Positions 41,981 to 54,016 of a stretch of 64,000 nucleotides of DNA are shown here, one piece after another (position 1 is the first letter of the stretch; each line of letters begins with the position of its first letter). Under the pieces are notes generated by a model. The model saw only the letters and a program-made list of their open reading frames with translations. It searched no databases and had not been told where the DNA came from. The DNA lies in NCBI GenBank assembly GCA_973895155.1, contig OZ316893.1, positions 16,678,001 through 16,742,000 of the forward strand, read 5' to 3'. Origin of the DNA: Marsupella aquatica (lineage: Eukaryota; Marchantiophyta). A program made the translations under genes and the position numbers.

Positions 41981-42298
41981 CACTGAGCCCTTCATACCAA
42001 TCCTGTTCAAAAAATGCTTGTTTTACATGTCACGACTATTGTATGTGATTCAAGTGCATGAAATGTTGTTGCAGATCTCCTTTGGTGAATCATAGCCACA
42101 AAATTGAGGTGTTGGTGGAGCAATTGTACTAGGGGATTAGTTTTGTGTGCGGGCTCAACATACCAAAAGTATGTCTGCTCTGCATCCTTGTGTGACCATT
42201 CCAATTCATTGCAGTAGCAAATGCCTTTGTACCTTAAATGCTAAATTTTACTTTCTGTGCAGTCTGCTAAATTGTACTGTCTATCTCATGCGCAGGCA

Positions 42299-42989
42299 TG
42301 GCACGCCCTAAAATTCAAGCCAAAAAGCTTGTGACAAAGGTGAGCAACACAGGTGTACTTGGGCCAGATGTTACTAACTTCTTTGCAAGTAAGATTTTCT
42401 AGAAAAGCAGCTCATTGTTGTGCCATTTGTGACGATGGTGGGGGCTTGGTCATTTGTGAGGGCCCTTGCATGAGGCATTTCCACCTCAACCCGGAGTCTG
42501 ACCTTGCTGCAGTCTAAAACAACTGTCCAGGGGTGGGCCTCCTATCAACACACCCAGGGAGACTGGATGTGCACTGATTGTTTGGAGAAGCAGGCTAAGT
42601 GTGCACAGTGTGGGAAGTTGGGGTCCTATGAGGGCTCTATTGATGCTGCAACAGATGTTAGGAAATATCTAGACCATTTTTGTGTGAAATTTTTCTGTTT
42701 TGAGTGTTTACCTGCTCATGCCACAACTTGCCCATTTCATAGGTGCAAGGCATGTGGTGAGCATGATGATGACTACTGGATTGACATAGTCCACTGTGCT
42801 AGGTGTCCCACTATGTGGCACTATCACTGTTTGAAAGATTGTCAAGCAGAGGGTTATGCTTGTGACAGAGAAATCTATGACCACTCTGCACATGGTGTTC
42901 ATCGATGGATATTTTATTGTCATTTCCATGCCATTGATCCTACCTCGCACACTCCTGTGAGAGATCACATATCTTGGCTTTCAAGCTGA
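42299..42989 (+). pseudogene. EDM2-like PHD-type zinc-finger gene fragment
   Basis: A possible exon, ATGGCACGCCC... from 42299, ends at a GT donor after AAG (42340). From about 42409 a PHD-like finger reads CAICDDGGGLVICEGPC then FH. Then CTDCLEKQAKCAQCGKLGS and CHFHAIDP..HTPVRDHI (to stop at 42987) follow in other frames. The CGKLGS and the final IDP..TP.RDHI segments match the PHD block of plant EDM2-type chromatin proteins as I remember them. An in-frame stop and frame change near 42500 mean either an unrecognised intron or decay. It may be a host gene or a fragment carried by the CACTA element to its right. The 320 bp before it (41981-42298) hold nothing I can identify. Confidence 0.5.
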
Positions 42990-43419
42990 ACTATGTGTAT
43001 GCACAATGTCCCTAATGTGGATGTCATGTTTGGAGATTGTAGAGAGATCAGTTTTGATCAAAAGGACCACGGGGACATTAGGCAACAGTTATCCTATGCT
43101 TTCATGTGACTGGGTACATGCCCCTAAAAACTTTCCTTAAGCCTTCGAGAATCTCTTAAGATTGAGCAATCATTTTGAGAATTAAAGACTTCCATGACAC
43201 TGCTTAAATGAAATGACAGACTTGTTATTATGAGCATATAAAGTACAAGGCTTTTTAATGTATGAGAAATCCAAGATTCGGATGAACTTCTTAATTTTGA
43301 TTGAATGGACCCTCGTTTGAAATTTATTGATTAGATGTGGCATTGATCATAAAGCAATTACACTTGTTTTCATCTTCAATATCTCCTCTGTTGCATATTC
43401 AAGTTATGAGGTTCATCCT

Positions 43420-44358
43420 TGTAGGTGCCTAGCCTTGTTTGTGCATTTGTCACAATTGCTGTTCTTTTTGGAATTGGAGCACATCCCCAAAGGATTGGAC
43501 TGCACTGGAGCAACTGAAAAAGGGAAAGAGTTTGGGAGCCCTTCGATTGTCAGGTGAACACATTCATCTAGTAATCTACTCCGATCAGGTAGGGTGTGTG
43601 TACATGGCCCCTGGGAAACATAGAAAGGTTTGTGGAGTGAAGTTCAAGATATCACTCCACAAACTACACATGTTGCTGCAGGGACATGGCTATCAGTGAT
43701 GAAGAAGTGGTCATGGTTGTTCATCAATTCTGCCATTGCTGAGCAAGGTCTAAAAGTAGTTGAGGCCTCTTGGCTGACTGATTCACTAAAACAGGGGTCT
43801 GTACAAAATACTGAGGAGTATGAATTGTGGGAATGTGAGGAGGCCACAATAGAGGCTTTGGCTGAACAGGAAGTATACAAAGCAAAGGTAGAGGCAGCCA
43901 AGCTTGCTTCTGTCCAATGGGGACCTCTTGTCAGCATAGGGCACCATCCAAGAAGGCAACACAAGTAGGGAAAACCCATTTTCAAGGGGGTCAAAGTGGT
44001 ATTTGTGGAGGAGGGAATTGGAGAGACTAAGTGCAAAATGTACAAGGACACAGTCCTTGAGCTGGGTGGGAAATTGGAGGGCAGTCTCTCAGACACCTCC
44101 ACTCATGTTGTTGCTATGTCATACCCTAAAGCTTGCCAAAAATTAGGGAAGGGTGACATTCGTTCGTCTATCATGAACAACAATGTCTTTGCGGTTTCCC
44201 CTGGTTGGATTTTGGTATCAGCAGCAGTAGGTAAGCAACAGAATCATTGGGACTTTGATATTTTTGAGGCCTGGCCACGAAAGGGTCAGGATCCTTATGC
44301 GGAAGATTATGTCATCACAGATGAGGAATGGGAGCTTAGCAATGATGGGACAGAGTGA
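43420..44358 (+). pseudogene. BRCT-domain gene fragments
   Basis: Two BRCT-like blocks lie in separate frames. At 43645-43830 TTHVAAG and LKVVEASWLTDSLKQGS fit the end of one BRCT repeat. At 43975-44290 IFKGVKVVFVEEGIG, LGGKLEGSLSDTSTHVVAM and VSPGWILVSA fit a second, somewhat like the BRCT of DNA polymerase lambda. Frame changes between them suggest introns or frameshifts. ORF end TGA at 44356. Same strand as the PHD fragment; whether they form one gene is unknown. 42990-43420 is AT-rich with no supported feature. Confidence 0.5.
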
Positions 44359-44814
44359 GGAGTAGGAGCCCCATGTCATGGAAAATTTTGTATAAATCAT
44401 GATTTTGTAATAAATGTGATCTTTGAACTGACTGAGCTTGTTATGGTTGGTTGTAGTTGAAGTGCTTTTCCTGTAAGCGGATTGTTGTTTCCTACTGCCT
44501 GGGGTGTGACTATCAACCCACTTACTTGGTGGCCTTTGTTGTGCTCAACTTGCACATTTTCGCAAAACACTTTGGTGGGTATGCTGCCTTTTCCAGACCG
44601 GCAAGCTACCCATAGGGTCCTCCTACGGGTAGCCACCTGCATGGCTACTGTTTGGGTTTACCTATGCAGTTTGGTAATGAAAGATAATCTGGCCCCAACT
44701 GAGGGAAGGCCTGTAGACCTCAAATGTGTTGTCAATTCTATGGTGAATGAGGATACATAGGATGATGACATTTATTTTACAGCAGATGAGTCAGACAATC
44801 CTGTAGGCACTTCC

Positions 44815-45105
44815 TTGTTGCATGCTTTGCCAGACAATTTAATAGTTACACAGGTGTGGCCTAGGGTTCTGGTGGTGTCTACCGCACAAGATATCTGCAA
44901 TTATAGACAAATTAGTACCCGATGGAGGGACTTGGTAGCGACTTGCCCCCAATGGAGGGCATTGCATCCACTGCTTGTAGGCACGGATGCAAGACCCCCA
45001 TGGCATGAGCAGGGTTTAGACCTTGATGATTTAATGTACATGCCTGAGTACTTGAGGTCTGAGTGGCATCGAGAACAAGGTTGGTACCCATATTTGACCT
45101 GGTAA
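44815..45105 (+). CDS. F-box-like protein fragment (96 codons)
   Basis: LPDNLIVTQVWPRV followed by ISTRWRDLVATCPQWRAL matches the plant F-box pattern (LP.DL...W..L, S.RWR.L...CP.W..L). F-box proteins are substrate adaptors of SCF ubiquitin ligases. The frame is open upstream (stop near 44760), so the true start may differ. It is short for the family and may be a fragment. Confidence 0.4.
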   Translation: MLHALPDNLIVTQVWPRVLVVSTAQDICNYRQISTRWRDLVATCPQWRALHPLLVGTDARPPWHEQGLDLDDLMYMPEYLRSEWHREQGWYPYLTW

Positions 45106-45501
45106 TAAGGTGAGATATCTGACACCGCTCTCACACCTGTGCCTATGACTACACATGATTGGACTCTGATATGGTCATGGGTGTACATGCAAAGGCAGTA
45201 CATTCGAGGACAGCGGAGGAGGTGGTGACACCCTCCAACATTTAGGAATTTTGTCTCATTCACTTGAGAATAGGTACACGACTCAAGAACCTGTTTTTTT
45301 CTTTTGGGGTGGTTTAGGGTTTGTGTACCTTTATTACACGTTATGTTAACTCTTTTGGTAGATACAGTTAGGGATGGAACCCAAATACCACCAGTAGGCA
45401 TCTTTTTTCACTACTGTCCGTGACTGCAGAGCTTCCAGCCTGTTACAATGCACCCTAGTCACCACCCTCCCCAAACCTAGCCCAGGGCACAGGCACTGCC
45501 T

Positions 45502-45743
45502 TTGCATCATCCCACAAGGATTTCACGCCATGATAATAAGCTTTGGCAGCATGAAAGGTTAAGAACCAGACTTTCAGGAGCCAGTAGGATGAGATGTCCT
45601 TGTGCAATCTGCCAAGGATCCCGTACCAAGGGTCTGAATGAGGTTTGGCGGCATATTGCGGTTCATGGAAGAGATCCACAACATCAAGTTTGGAATGATT
45701 TTGTAGAGGAAGATTCTTTCGACGGGGAGTGGAGGTTAGAATT
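45502..45743 (+). pseudogene. CACTA (En/Spm-like) transposase, N-terminal fragment
   Basis: RMRCPCAICQGSR..GLNEVWRHIAVHG resembles the transposase-associated domain of CACTA elements (CPC..C...........V..HL...G). The frame enters GEWRLEF, which is the LINE target site, and resumes at 49282. Confidence 0.6.
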
Positions 45744-46124
45744 ATTTTTATTTTTATTTTTTTTAATTTGAATTTTATTCCGTGTGAACCCCACGGATGG
45801 GGGGAGCAGCAGGCCAAAAGGCAAAAGGGTTTTCAAGGAAAGTGACAACAGCCGGTCAAAGTCAAGCCAAGTGCCCTGACACTAAGCAAGACAAAGATAG
45901 TCTACTGACCTCCAAACAAACCTAGTGAGTGGGATAACAAAAGTAAAGTAACAAAAAAAAACAAAGCTAACAAGTAACGGTCTGAAGCCTGTATTTAGTG
46001 TTTACTGGGAGTAAGTAGAACAAGACCCAGGAGTGAGGGTCAAGCCCCCAGTAAACATAAATAGTAGTAACAAGCAACAAAGCCAGTAGACTAATGCAGA
46101 CAAGAGTAACCCTATTTAGCACAC

Positions 46125-49100
46125 TCAGTTAGAGATCAAACATCTCACTTTGCTCCTTATAATCCTAATTTGTTCCTGCACTAAAATATGTTTAGCCTGT
46201 GTAACTCTGGAAAGCTTATTCTTTGAACCAGTAGCAGCTGCCACTGCGGTCAAGTGATCCAAGGTTTCAGAAATGGTAAGTATCTGGTCAAAGACTTTTT
46301 TTGGAAAGGTCAAACGTCTGATCATTTTGTGCATTCCAAATAGCCCACAGGATTTGATACAGCAGAAAGAGACAAAGTGTGCTCCGAGGGCTCTTCCTAA
46401 GCGACAAGGAAATTAATTCCACCAGAGTCTGATGTGGTTCAATGATAGTACCATTTAGCCAGCTCTGAGCTTCCATCCAACAGCGCTGTGCGTGTCTGCA
46501 ATTAGTGAAGAGATGAGGAATAGTCTCTATGGGTATGGCCCCCGTGACAGAAAACAGAAAACAGGTTTCCTGGTACCAGTAAAAAATTTCCTGTTACCAG
46601 CAAAAAGTTACTGTTACCAATAAAAATGACAATCAAAAAATATTTTCAAAAAAGTCACATTTTCCAAAAAAACATTTTTTGGCTAGCTTTGTGCGCTAGC
46701 ATTACCAACGCCGGGCGCTGGCTAAAAAAACAAAAATTTCAAAAAAAATTATCACTCCTTTTCTTGTTAACAGTTTCTATTTCCTGTTACCAGTTTATGT
46801 TTGTTGTTACCGTTTGCTGTTTGTTGTCATTTGTAAATACCTCGTCTCTATCATCCCAGGGCACAGAATGCAAATTCCATCTGACTTGGCAATTCTCACT
46901 GCTCTTGATCCAGAGAAGAGCCCCTGTGCCAGGACCCGCCATAGAAATGTTTTTGCTCTGGTGGACAGGTCTGCCGTCCAGATCATCAACCAGATCTTGC
47001 TCCATTCTTCATCAGTATGCCTCACTTCCCATATTCTGTTGAACCGGAGGTGATCCGTTCCTTTAGGCCTCAGCATTTCGTATACCTGCTAGTTGGGTAA
47101 GCCAAATTGCCGAATCCGTGTGTCCTTGTCAATCCACTTCCATTGACAAGCGAGGGTATCAAATCCACTTCCAAGGAAAACAGATCCATGGACCACTCTG
47201 ATCAGTGCAAGGCATAAGGTTTGGTCTCCATCGGTGAGGCCTCTCAATCGGTTCAACCTAGTATCCAAGTTCCTCCAGTCATTTGTAGCAAAGGACCCAA
47301 AATCCCCAACCTTCCTAATTCCCAAGTTGCCGCAAAGTCGGGTCACTGTCACAATGGATGCCTCAGGCAGGTCATAAAAATCCTGAGAGCATCAAACCAA
47401 ATCCTCCAATATCCAGTGTCCAAGGATAGCATCCATTCTAGGGTGGAAGATCAGGTTTTCCCTAGCAAGTGCCCATGCGCCCTAGAGTTGCCCCGTGTAA
47501 GTCAATTTCCCGAAAGATCATGGTGAACCCAGTAGCATTAGATCTGTCATAGAGTAGTGGTTCCTACGTACAGATTTGTAGTTTCTCCATTTTGTCAATC
47601 GCAAGTTTACAGCAAAGAGTTGAGCCCATTCCGTCTCCGAATGATCCAAAGCCCCGGTGAACCACTTACAGAGGAGTGCATCTGAATGACTCCTGAAGTC
47701 TTTCAGGCCAGGTCCGCCAACATTCTTAGGCCTGCACAACTTATCCCAAGCCACCAGGGGTAGCCTCTTACCCCTTGTCCTGTTGTTACCCCAAAGGAGA
47801 TTCCTGCTTAATGCTGTTAATTTCCTAGCCATTGCAGCCGGGGAGCGTAGAAACATCATGTGATAGCTAGATGGGTATAGCCTGCAAGACATGTTTAACA
47901 AGCAAAAGGCGACCAGTAAATGAAAGAAAGCGTGAGGACCACGTAGACAGGCGTGCGCTAATCCTATCCAGACAAAAGCCATGTAACTGTGCTTCTGACA
48001 AGCCAGCACCCAGTCAGGCACCCAAATATTTCTGCACCATCCCTACTTCACTGATGACACATCCAGTCTCTCTAAACCATCTAGGAATCTCCTCCATTCC
48101 CAAGGGGATGACAATGGACTTTTTGAGATTGAGTTTTGCTCCAGTAGCACATTCGTAAGTGTTCAATGTGCTTTTAGCCTGTTTGAATGCAAGCTCCGTA
48201 ACAGGGATGAACAGACCCATATCATCCGCAAAGAGTCTAAATGAGATCTTCAAGTTAGGACTAATTTGAAAGCCTTGTAATCTCCCTGCCCTGATTTCTG
48301 CATTACAAAAATCCATTAGCGGTTGGGTCAAAATTGCAAACAATAGTGGAGAGAGAGGACATCCCTGTCTCACCCCCGGCTCAACTGAATATCTTCAGTC
48401 CAGATCCCGTTAACTAAAGCCTTGGAGTTTGCATTACTTAGTAACGACTTGACCAAGAAGATAAAATGAGACCCAATGCCCAGTAGGTGCATTGTTTCCC
48501 AGATGTAGGTGTGATCCACTCTATCAAATGCTTTCTCGAAATCCAACTTCAAGAACAGAGCCGGTGTATTCGTAATGTTAATCCAATCATTCATCAGCCA
48601 GGTAATGGAGATATTCTCTAAAATATGTCTGCCAGGAATGAATCCTGTTTGTTGTGGGCAGATCAGTTTAGAAAGCAACGGTTTTAATCGTTGTGCCAGT
48701 AGTTTGGCCATAATCTTGTAAATGATTGTCAACATCGTGAGCGATCGCCAGTCCCTCAGCCTTCGTTTGTCAGTCTTTTTAGGAATGAAACAAATGACTC
48801 CCTCCTTTATCTTGAATGCAAGATGTCTCGTGCGCCAAAAGTCAGCCACCATGGCATGCAGATCCTCCTTCAAAAATTCCCAGGATGCACAAATTCCTTC
48901 TGCGGTCATCCCATCAATCCCCGGAGCCTTGTTACATGGTAAAAGTAACAAGGTACAATGCAACTCCTATATCAAGGGTAGAGCCTCTAATCTTCTGATT
49001 TCACCAGCCGTAAGTGCAAACCGAGTATGTGCACAGAGTACACGTCGGGCAGTGAGCATATCCGATACCGCCTCCTCTGAGAGCAATGGTGGTGCATATA

Positions 49101-49185
49101 ACTCCTCGCAATGTCTGTGCACCTCCTTAATTACTAACAGTTCATCCTGGATTTCTCTTCCTCCTTCCACTACCAGGTACGCCAT
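46125..49185 (-). pseudogene. LINE ORF2 remnant: reverse transcriptase and zinc-binding domain
   Basis: RT blocks are VICFIPKK, DWRSLTML, QTGFIPGR, LKLDFEKAFDRVDH (48963-48370), RQGCPLSPLLF and the catalytic FRLFADD (48370-48014), then the thumb region to 47518. A zf-RVT type region follows (AKTFLWRVLAQGLF, CILCPG near 46860, then HLFTNC and WMEAQSW near 46500). Frameshifts lie near 48372 and 48018, with stops near 47518, 47400 and 47090. It is inactive. Confidence 0.88.
46531..46843. mobile_element. 313-bp hAT-like MITE
   Basis: It is flanked by the 8-bp duplication GTCTCTAT (46523-46530, 46844-46851). Removing it with one copy restores the LINE reading frame through GMIETIPHLF. The ends are imperfect inverted repeats sharing TGACA..AAACAG, and subterminal GTTACCAG/CTGGTAAC motifs recur. 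The 8-bp duplication suggests hAT; no ORF. Confidence 0.8.
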
Positions 49186-49281
49186 GTTTTCTCTCTGCCG
49201 CTTTGCCTTGACAATAGAAAAGAAAAACTTGGAAGTTTCTTCACCCTGGCCAAGCCATTGGATCTGACATAGACGTCAATT

Positions 49282-50457
49282 GTGGAGGTTAGAATTTGAT
49301 GTTGCCAATGCTGCAAGGCGGGCAGAGGAGGTTCTGCCTGGTGTGTTTGACAATGTTGTAGCTGGTCTCTGTGGGTTTTCAGCCCTCCAACTCAGGCAAC
49401 ACCACGTGAGGAAGGAATTCATGTGGAAGACATGGTGAGAGACATCTTCCAAGACTTGGATGCATTTCATGATGGGTTGGACAATAAAGAGGAAACGACT
49501 GCAGATGCAAGTGTGCCCCTTGTCAAAGAGCCTCTTGATGAGTTTGAGATAGGGCATGATGGGATGTTTGGCTCTCCCTTGCAAACATAGGAAGGCAAGA
49601 AGTCTTTGTACCTGGTAGCAAATGTTCTAAACTAGGATTTGTCATCATGTTCCTGAACATTTGCGGCAACCACAATGTCCCCAACGTTTTAGTTTTTGAG
49701 TTGTTGGCATTCTTGCGAACAACTGTGCTACCAGATGGTAATCTTTTGCCCAAGAACATGTACAAGGCAAAACGATGCATATCTAATCTTGGATTGAACT
49801 ATGATTCCATCCATGCCTGTCCAATGGGCATATTCTTTTTAGAAAGGAGTATGCAACATCGTTGACATGCCTCAAGTGTGGGAAGCACAGGTATCGGATC
49901 TCAAAAAAGTCTATGGTTCCCGCCAAGGTTCTTCATCATTTTCCACTCATTCCCGGACTTCAACAAATGTTCAGAAGCCGTGCCATCTCAAAGATGATGA
50001 CTTGGGCAGCTGACAAGAAAAGTGTTGATGGAATACAACGACATGCTATAAATTCAAAGTAGTGGAAACTCATAGATGAGATGTATCCCAAATTTGCTGC
50101 TGAGCCAAGGAATGTCAGACTTGGGCTGTCATTGGATGGGGCCTATAACTATTTCCGTGCTGGCCTATAACTATTTTTAATTATTACCTTCCTCCTTGCA
50201 TGGATGACTACAATGCGGTTTTTTGTTTTGATGGTCCTACTGATACCAGAGCTAGATAGTGTTGTATCTGCCAGCATAGATGTGTTTCTGGCTCCCCTTG
50301 TGGAGGAATTGAGAAAGCTTTGGGAGGAAGGAGTTCTCACATATGATGTCCTACAGAGGCTTGGGAGGTTAAACCCATTCATCCTTAGAGCCATCATCAA
50401 TTTGACTATAGTTGACTACCCAGCCCATGGGATGATATCAGGCCAAACAACAAAGGC
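49282..50457 (+). pseudogene. CACTA transposase (Transposase_21-like), decayed
   Basis: Conserved CACTA order: ELLAFLRTTVLPDGNLLPKN, AKRCISNLGLNYDSIHACP, CLKCGKHRYR, PAKVLHHFPLIPGLQQMF, AEPRNVRLGLSLDG, VFLAPLVEELRKLWEEGV and YPAHGMISGQTTKA. Stops and frame changes interrupt it (near 49589, 49863, 50060, 50168). Similarity ends after TTKA at about 50457, just before the next element. Confidence 0.85.
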
Positions 50458-50460
50458 TAT

Positions 50461-51951
50461 TGTGCTTAGTGGTGGACTTAGCCACCCAGCGCCCTCACCA
50501 ATCCCAGCACTCATGCCTAAGTGCCCTGGTGCCCGAACGCCTCCACGGAATACTTTGAGCAAGCAACCTAGTGTCCCTTGTATCACTCGCGGCCCCTCCC
50601 ATACGAAGCTGCACTTGCTCTCCAACATGACCGCTACTCAACGGTCCTCACTGTTTGCACAAGCAACCAAGCACCTTGGTAAGTAACCCTTCAGGATCTA
50701 GAACTCGCCAAGTCTAGCATCCTAACTCAAGCTCAACAGACATTGGTAAATAGGTCAGCGATAGGTCCTCCCGATGCCATAAGCCGGAACCAAAACCCAC
50801 GTCCACTGTTTGTCCATAAAACTCCTTCCTTGGGCGCGGCCCAGGTTCCCCCTCGTACCTATCCATCACCAACTGACCGCCCTGGCCCCAGGACATGGTC
50901 ATGGCCCAAATTAGCGTTGCTTGTCCTAAAGCTTGTCACAACATGCCGGACTAGAATGGCCCCGACTCTAGCAACCAACTCTCGGTTCTCGCCCCACTGA
51001 TGGTCTAGGGGCCAAGCACCCTTGGAACTCAACCTCCACGCCTACTTGGCCTTGCCTCCCCAACGCAAGCTCCCTTGGGAGACTGAACGCAGCTTGGCTG
51101 CTGTTCGGTAGGATTTTGCAAGCGGGCGAGCTAACACCCGCAAACCTCAAGAACCCATGGTGCCCCCAAACCTAGCTGAGCTCAAGAGGACGTAGCCCTC
51201 CTTGAGAGCTTTCAACGCACCCAAGAAGTCCTCCAATAGACTTCCCGTTGGGAAGATATCGCCGTTTCCGTTTGGCGCTTTCCCTTAGTGTCGCGACCGC
51301 TGCGGCTCACGACTTCCGCTTGCCCTTGGCCCCCAGGGAGACACCACTCCCCTCATATATGCTTCTGGAGACCTGCCACCCCCGGACCAACTTTGGTCCC
51401 TAAATATTTGGCCTCCAACCCGGATCCTATCGCGCATAGTGGGTGCGCAACCAATTGGCAACGCCCATAACTTTTTTGTTAGACGTCCGCAAGCAGAGTG
51501 CCTTAGCCCATTGTGATCGGGCCGACCCAGTGCTCATGCCTAAGCCCTTAGGTCTCATTGCCGCTCGGTGTCCCTGATTGGCCAAACCCGGATCGGGCCC
51601 TAAGTCACGCCCCAAGCGTCCATTGCCCATGGCATCAACTCCATTGGCCTTGGGCCCAAGAGGAGCTCACACTCAAGCCCTTGGAACTCAAAGTCTGTCT
51701 GGGGGCCTGGACGGTCAACCTTGAGTCCAGCCCCTTTCCCTTTGACCCAACCAGCTTGCCTAAGTCCTTAGTGTGTGTCACCAGCTTGGCTCCTTGCCTT
51801 TGCTAACTGTGCCACGTCTCATTGCCCACTAGTCTCCCCATGCTAAGTCCTCTCCGGATGGCCTATCCGGGCCTGGACCATAAGGGAGCTTGGCGTCGGA
51901 GTCAGTGACGCCGGAGCTAAGTGTTAAGGTAGTCGAGTTCCGTGACTTGCA
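50461..51951 (-). repeat. Probable 3' LTR of the chromodomain gypsy remnant
   Basis: The right boundary is set by a sense polypurine run AAGGGGGGG at 51952-51960, followed by TGCAAGTCACGG. The left boundary is only where CACTA similarity stops. It is Pro/Cys-codon-rich with no convincing ORF. No second copy is in the window, so the assignment is tentative. 51961-52383 is untranslated sequence. Confidence 0.4.
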
Positions 51952-52383
51952 CCCCCCCTTAAAAATGGTCACATCCGTGTGACCTCAATAGACATTCCAG
52001 CACGCCTAGACCACTTTAGGTCTTAAAATTTTTATGAGGTAACAAATGATTTGCCCATAAGGCTAATGCAAACCAGGTTGGTATGTGCATTCCAGACTTA
52101 GGAAATCCAACCTATCCCACTTATCCAAGTAGGATGCCAGTCCAAGCGGGTAAGCTAACTCCAAACTTGTCGGACCCCTTGTCCTTGCCTTGGGGTACTC
52201 CCTTTGGTTTGAACCAGCCCGCCCACAGATGTAAGGCGGGCACCATCAACTTCCACTCGCAAAAAACAAATTGGCCGCCCAACAACCTCTAGCACCAATG
52301 CAATGCAACTTTATCCTTAAGAGGCCGAGAGGAGTGAAATTAGGATACAACTCACAAAGGTAGCTACAGTTGCATGTACCAGT

Positions 52384-53587
52384 TCACAACGGCGGTAGGC
52401 CGCTTTGCTTACGATAGCTTCCAAGGATCTCTGAGGCATTACCCAAATTTTCTTCCGGTTCCCAAGTACTCTTGGCCTGATCATAGCCAGCCCACTTCAT
52501 CAAATACTCTAAGATTTGCCTTCCCAACTTATGTTTGTAATGGTGATCTAGAATTGCCTCCACCTCAAACTCCTTCGCGTCCTCCACCAGTATGGCGTCT
52601 GGACGCAAGACCTGATCCCAGTTGGGATCATTGTCTTTGACAAATTTCTTGAGTTGGCTAACATGGTAGCTTTTACCCACGCCCATTTCCTTGGGTGTCT
52701 CCAACACCACCAAAACTTGATTATCCTTGTGGGCCCATTGTATGATGCGATAGGGCCCCGCATATCTGGGAGCCAGCTTCCTACTTATGTTCCCGTGGTA
52801 TTGCTTAGGTCTCAATTGCAACCAGACGCTCTCCCCAACTTCAAAGCTTGTACCTAGCGTCGATGTTTATCCCCTTGCTCCTTATACCAACTTTGGGCAA
52901 GGGTCATACCCTTGGTAGCCACTTCCACAACTAGGCGCCGCTCTCGAATAAAATTGTCCGCAAAAGGAACCTTGCTTTCCATTTGCCAAGCTTCCGGATT
53001 TATGAAGCAAGAGGGCGCCCTTGGCGTCCTCCCTGTGGCCAACACAAACGGCGCAAACCCCGTCGCCAAATGCTTGGTTGAGTTATACCTAAACTCGGCC
53101 ATTGTTAAGTGCCTTTCCCAATCCTTCTGATTGGACATCACAAAGTGACGCAAGTAGTCCTCCACGATACCATTTACCCATTCCGTTTGGCCATCTGTCT
53201 CGTCGTGATACGCTGATCCCCTAGTAAGCTCCGTTCCAAATAACCAGAACAATGCCTTCCAAAAATGGCCCGTGAACTTGGTATTGCGGTCAGACAGGAT
53301 ATGCAACGGCAATCCCATTGTCGGAAAACATTGTCAAATACTAGACCGGCAACCTCTCGGGCCGAAACCATTTTTGTAGTCGGCAAGAAATACGTCATCT
53401 TGGAAAAACAATCCACGATTGTTATAATGGAGTTACTGTCGTGGGACTCAGGTAACCCAACAATGAAGTCCATGGAGATGGACTCCCATGGAGCCGCAGC
53501 TACTGGTGAGGGTTGCAGAAGTCCTCCTTTTGCCCTATAGACCGTTCGGTTCTTTTGGCACGAGTTGTAAGTAGTGGGTAATTCCAA
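52384..53587 (-). pseudogene. Chromovirus (Ty3/gypsy) integrase and chromodomain remnant
   Basis: Integrase core pieces are MDFIVGLP near 53470, SDRNTKFTGHFW near 53285 and DGQTEWVNG near 53190, in two frames. The C-terminal part (52821-52384) has a GPYRI module and a chromodomain (FEVEAILDHH, YLMKWAGYDQAKSTWEPEENL). Chromodomains steer integration toward modified chromatin. The 5' side is lost at about 53587. Confidence 0.88.
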
Positions 53588-53639
53588 AAGTAGGAAGAAA
53601 CTGAATTTTTTTTAAATTTTCTATGGTGTTTAAACTATA

Positions 53640-53830
53640 ATTATTGCTAACATAGCGGAGATAGCATTCTGTCTACAAGTTATGGGTTCCCAATTCTAAG
53701 TTACGAGTAAACTCTTGTTTACGAGTTTACTAGTTACTAGTTAATAGTATCCTGGTTTACAAGTTTACGAGTTAACGACTGTTACGAGTTTACTAGTTAA
53801 GGCTTTATGAGTTGTGCCTTGCGAGTTGGC
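53640..53830. repeat. Degenerate TTACGAGTTTACTAGTTA repeats
   Basis: Short imperfect repeats of TTACGAGTTTAC / CTAGTTA type fill this AT-rich stretch between the chromovirus remnant and the next ORF. 53830-54016 shows no feature. Confidence 0.6.
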
Positions 53831-54016
53831 GACCGGTGATCGCGACGTCTCACGGCTACCTTCAACGGGACTTAGCAACGGGATGGCGAGCGCATATTGA
53901 AGTAAAGGCAAGCTAGGTAGACCTCGGGTGCTCACTCCTGACTAAATCCCTGCCTCCTCCATTGATTCTCTTGGCCTCCCCATTTCTTTGCGCTACTACA
54001 AGAAACAATTTGAGCT

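Larger units (their letters stand above)
45744..49281 (-). mobile_element. 5'-truncated LINE retrotransposon inside the CACTA element
   Basis: It is flanked by a 15-bp duplication GTGGAGGTTAGAATT at 45729-45743 and 49282-49296. The left end is T-rich (A-rich 3' tail in sense). It encodes RT on the minus strand and lacks the upstream endonuclease, as is usual for truncated LINEs. A 313-bp MITE is nested in it. 45744-46120 is the 3' untranslated part. Confidence 0.9.

Noticed and set aside
53993-54010. CTACTACAAGAAAC, close to the CACTACAAGAAA end of CACTA elements
   Set aside because: The first bases do not match, no partner end was found, and the CACTA transposase similarity stops 3.5 kb to the left.
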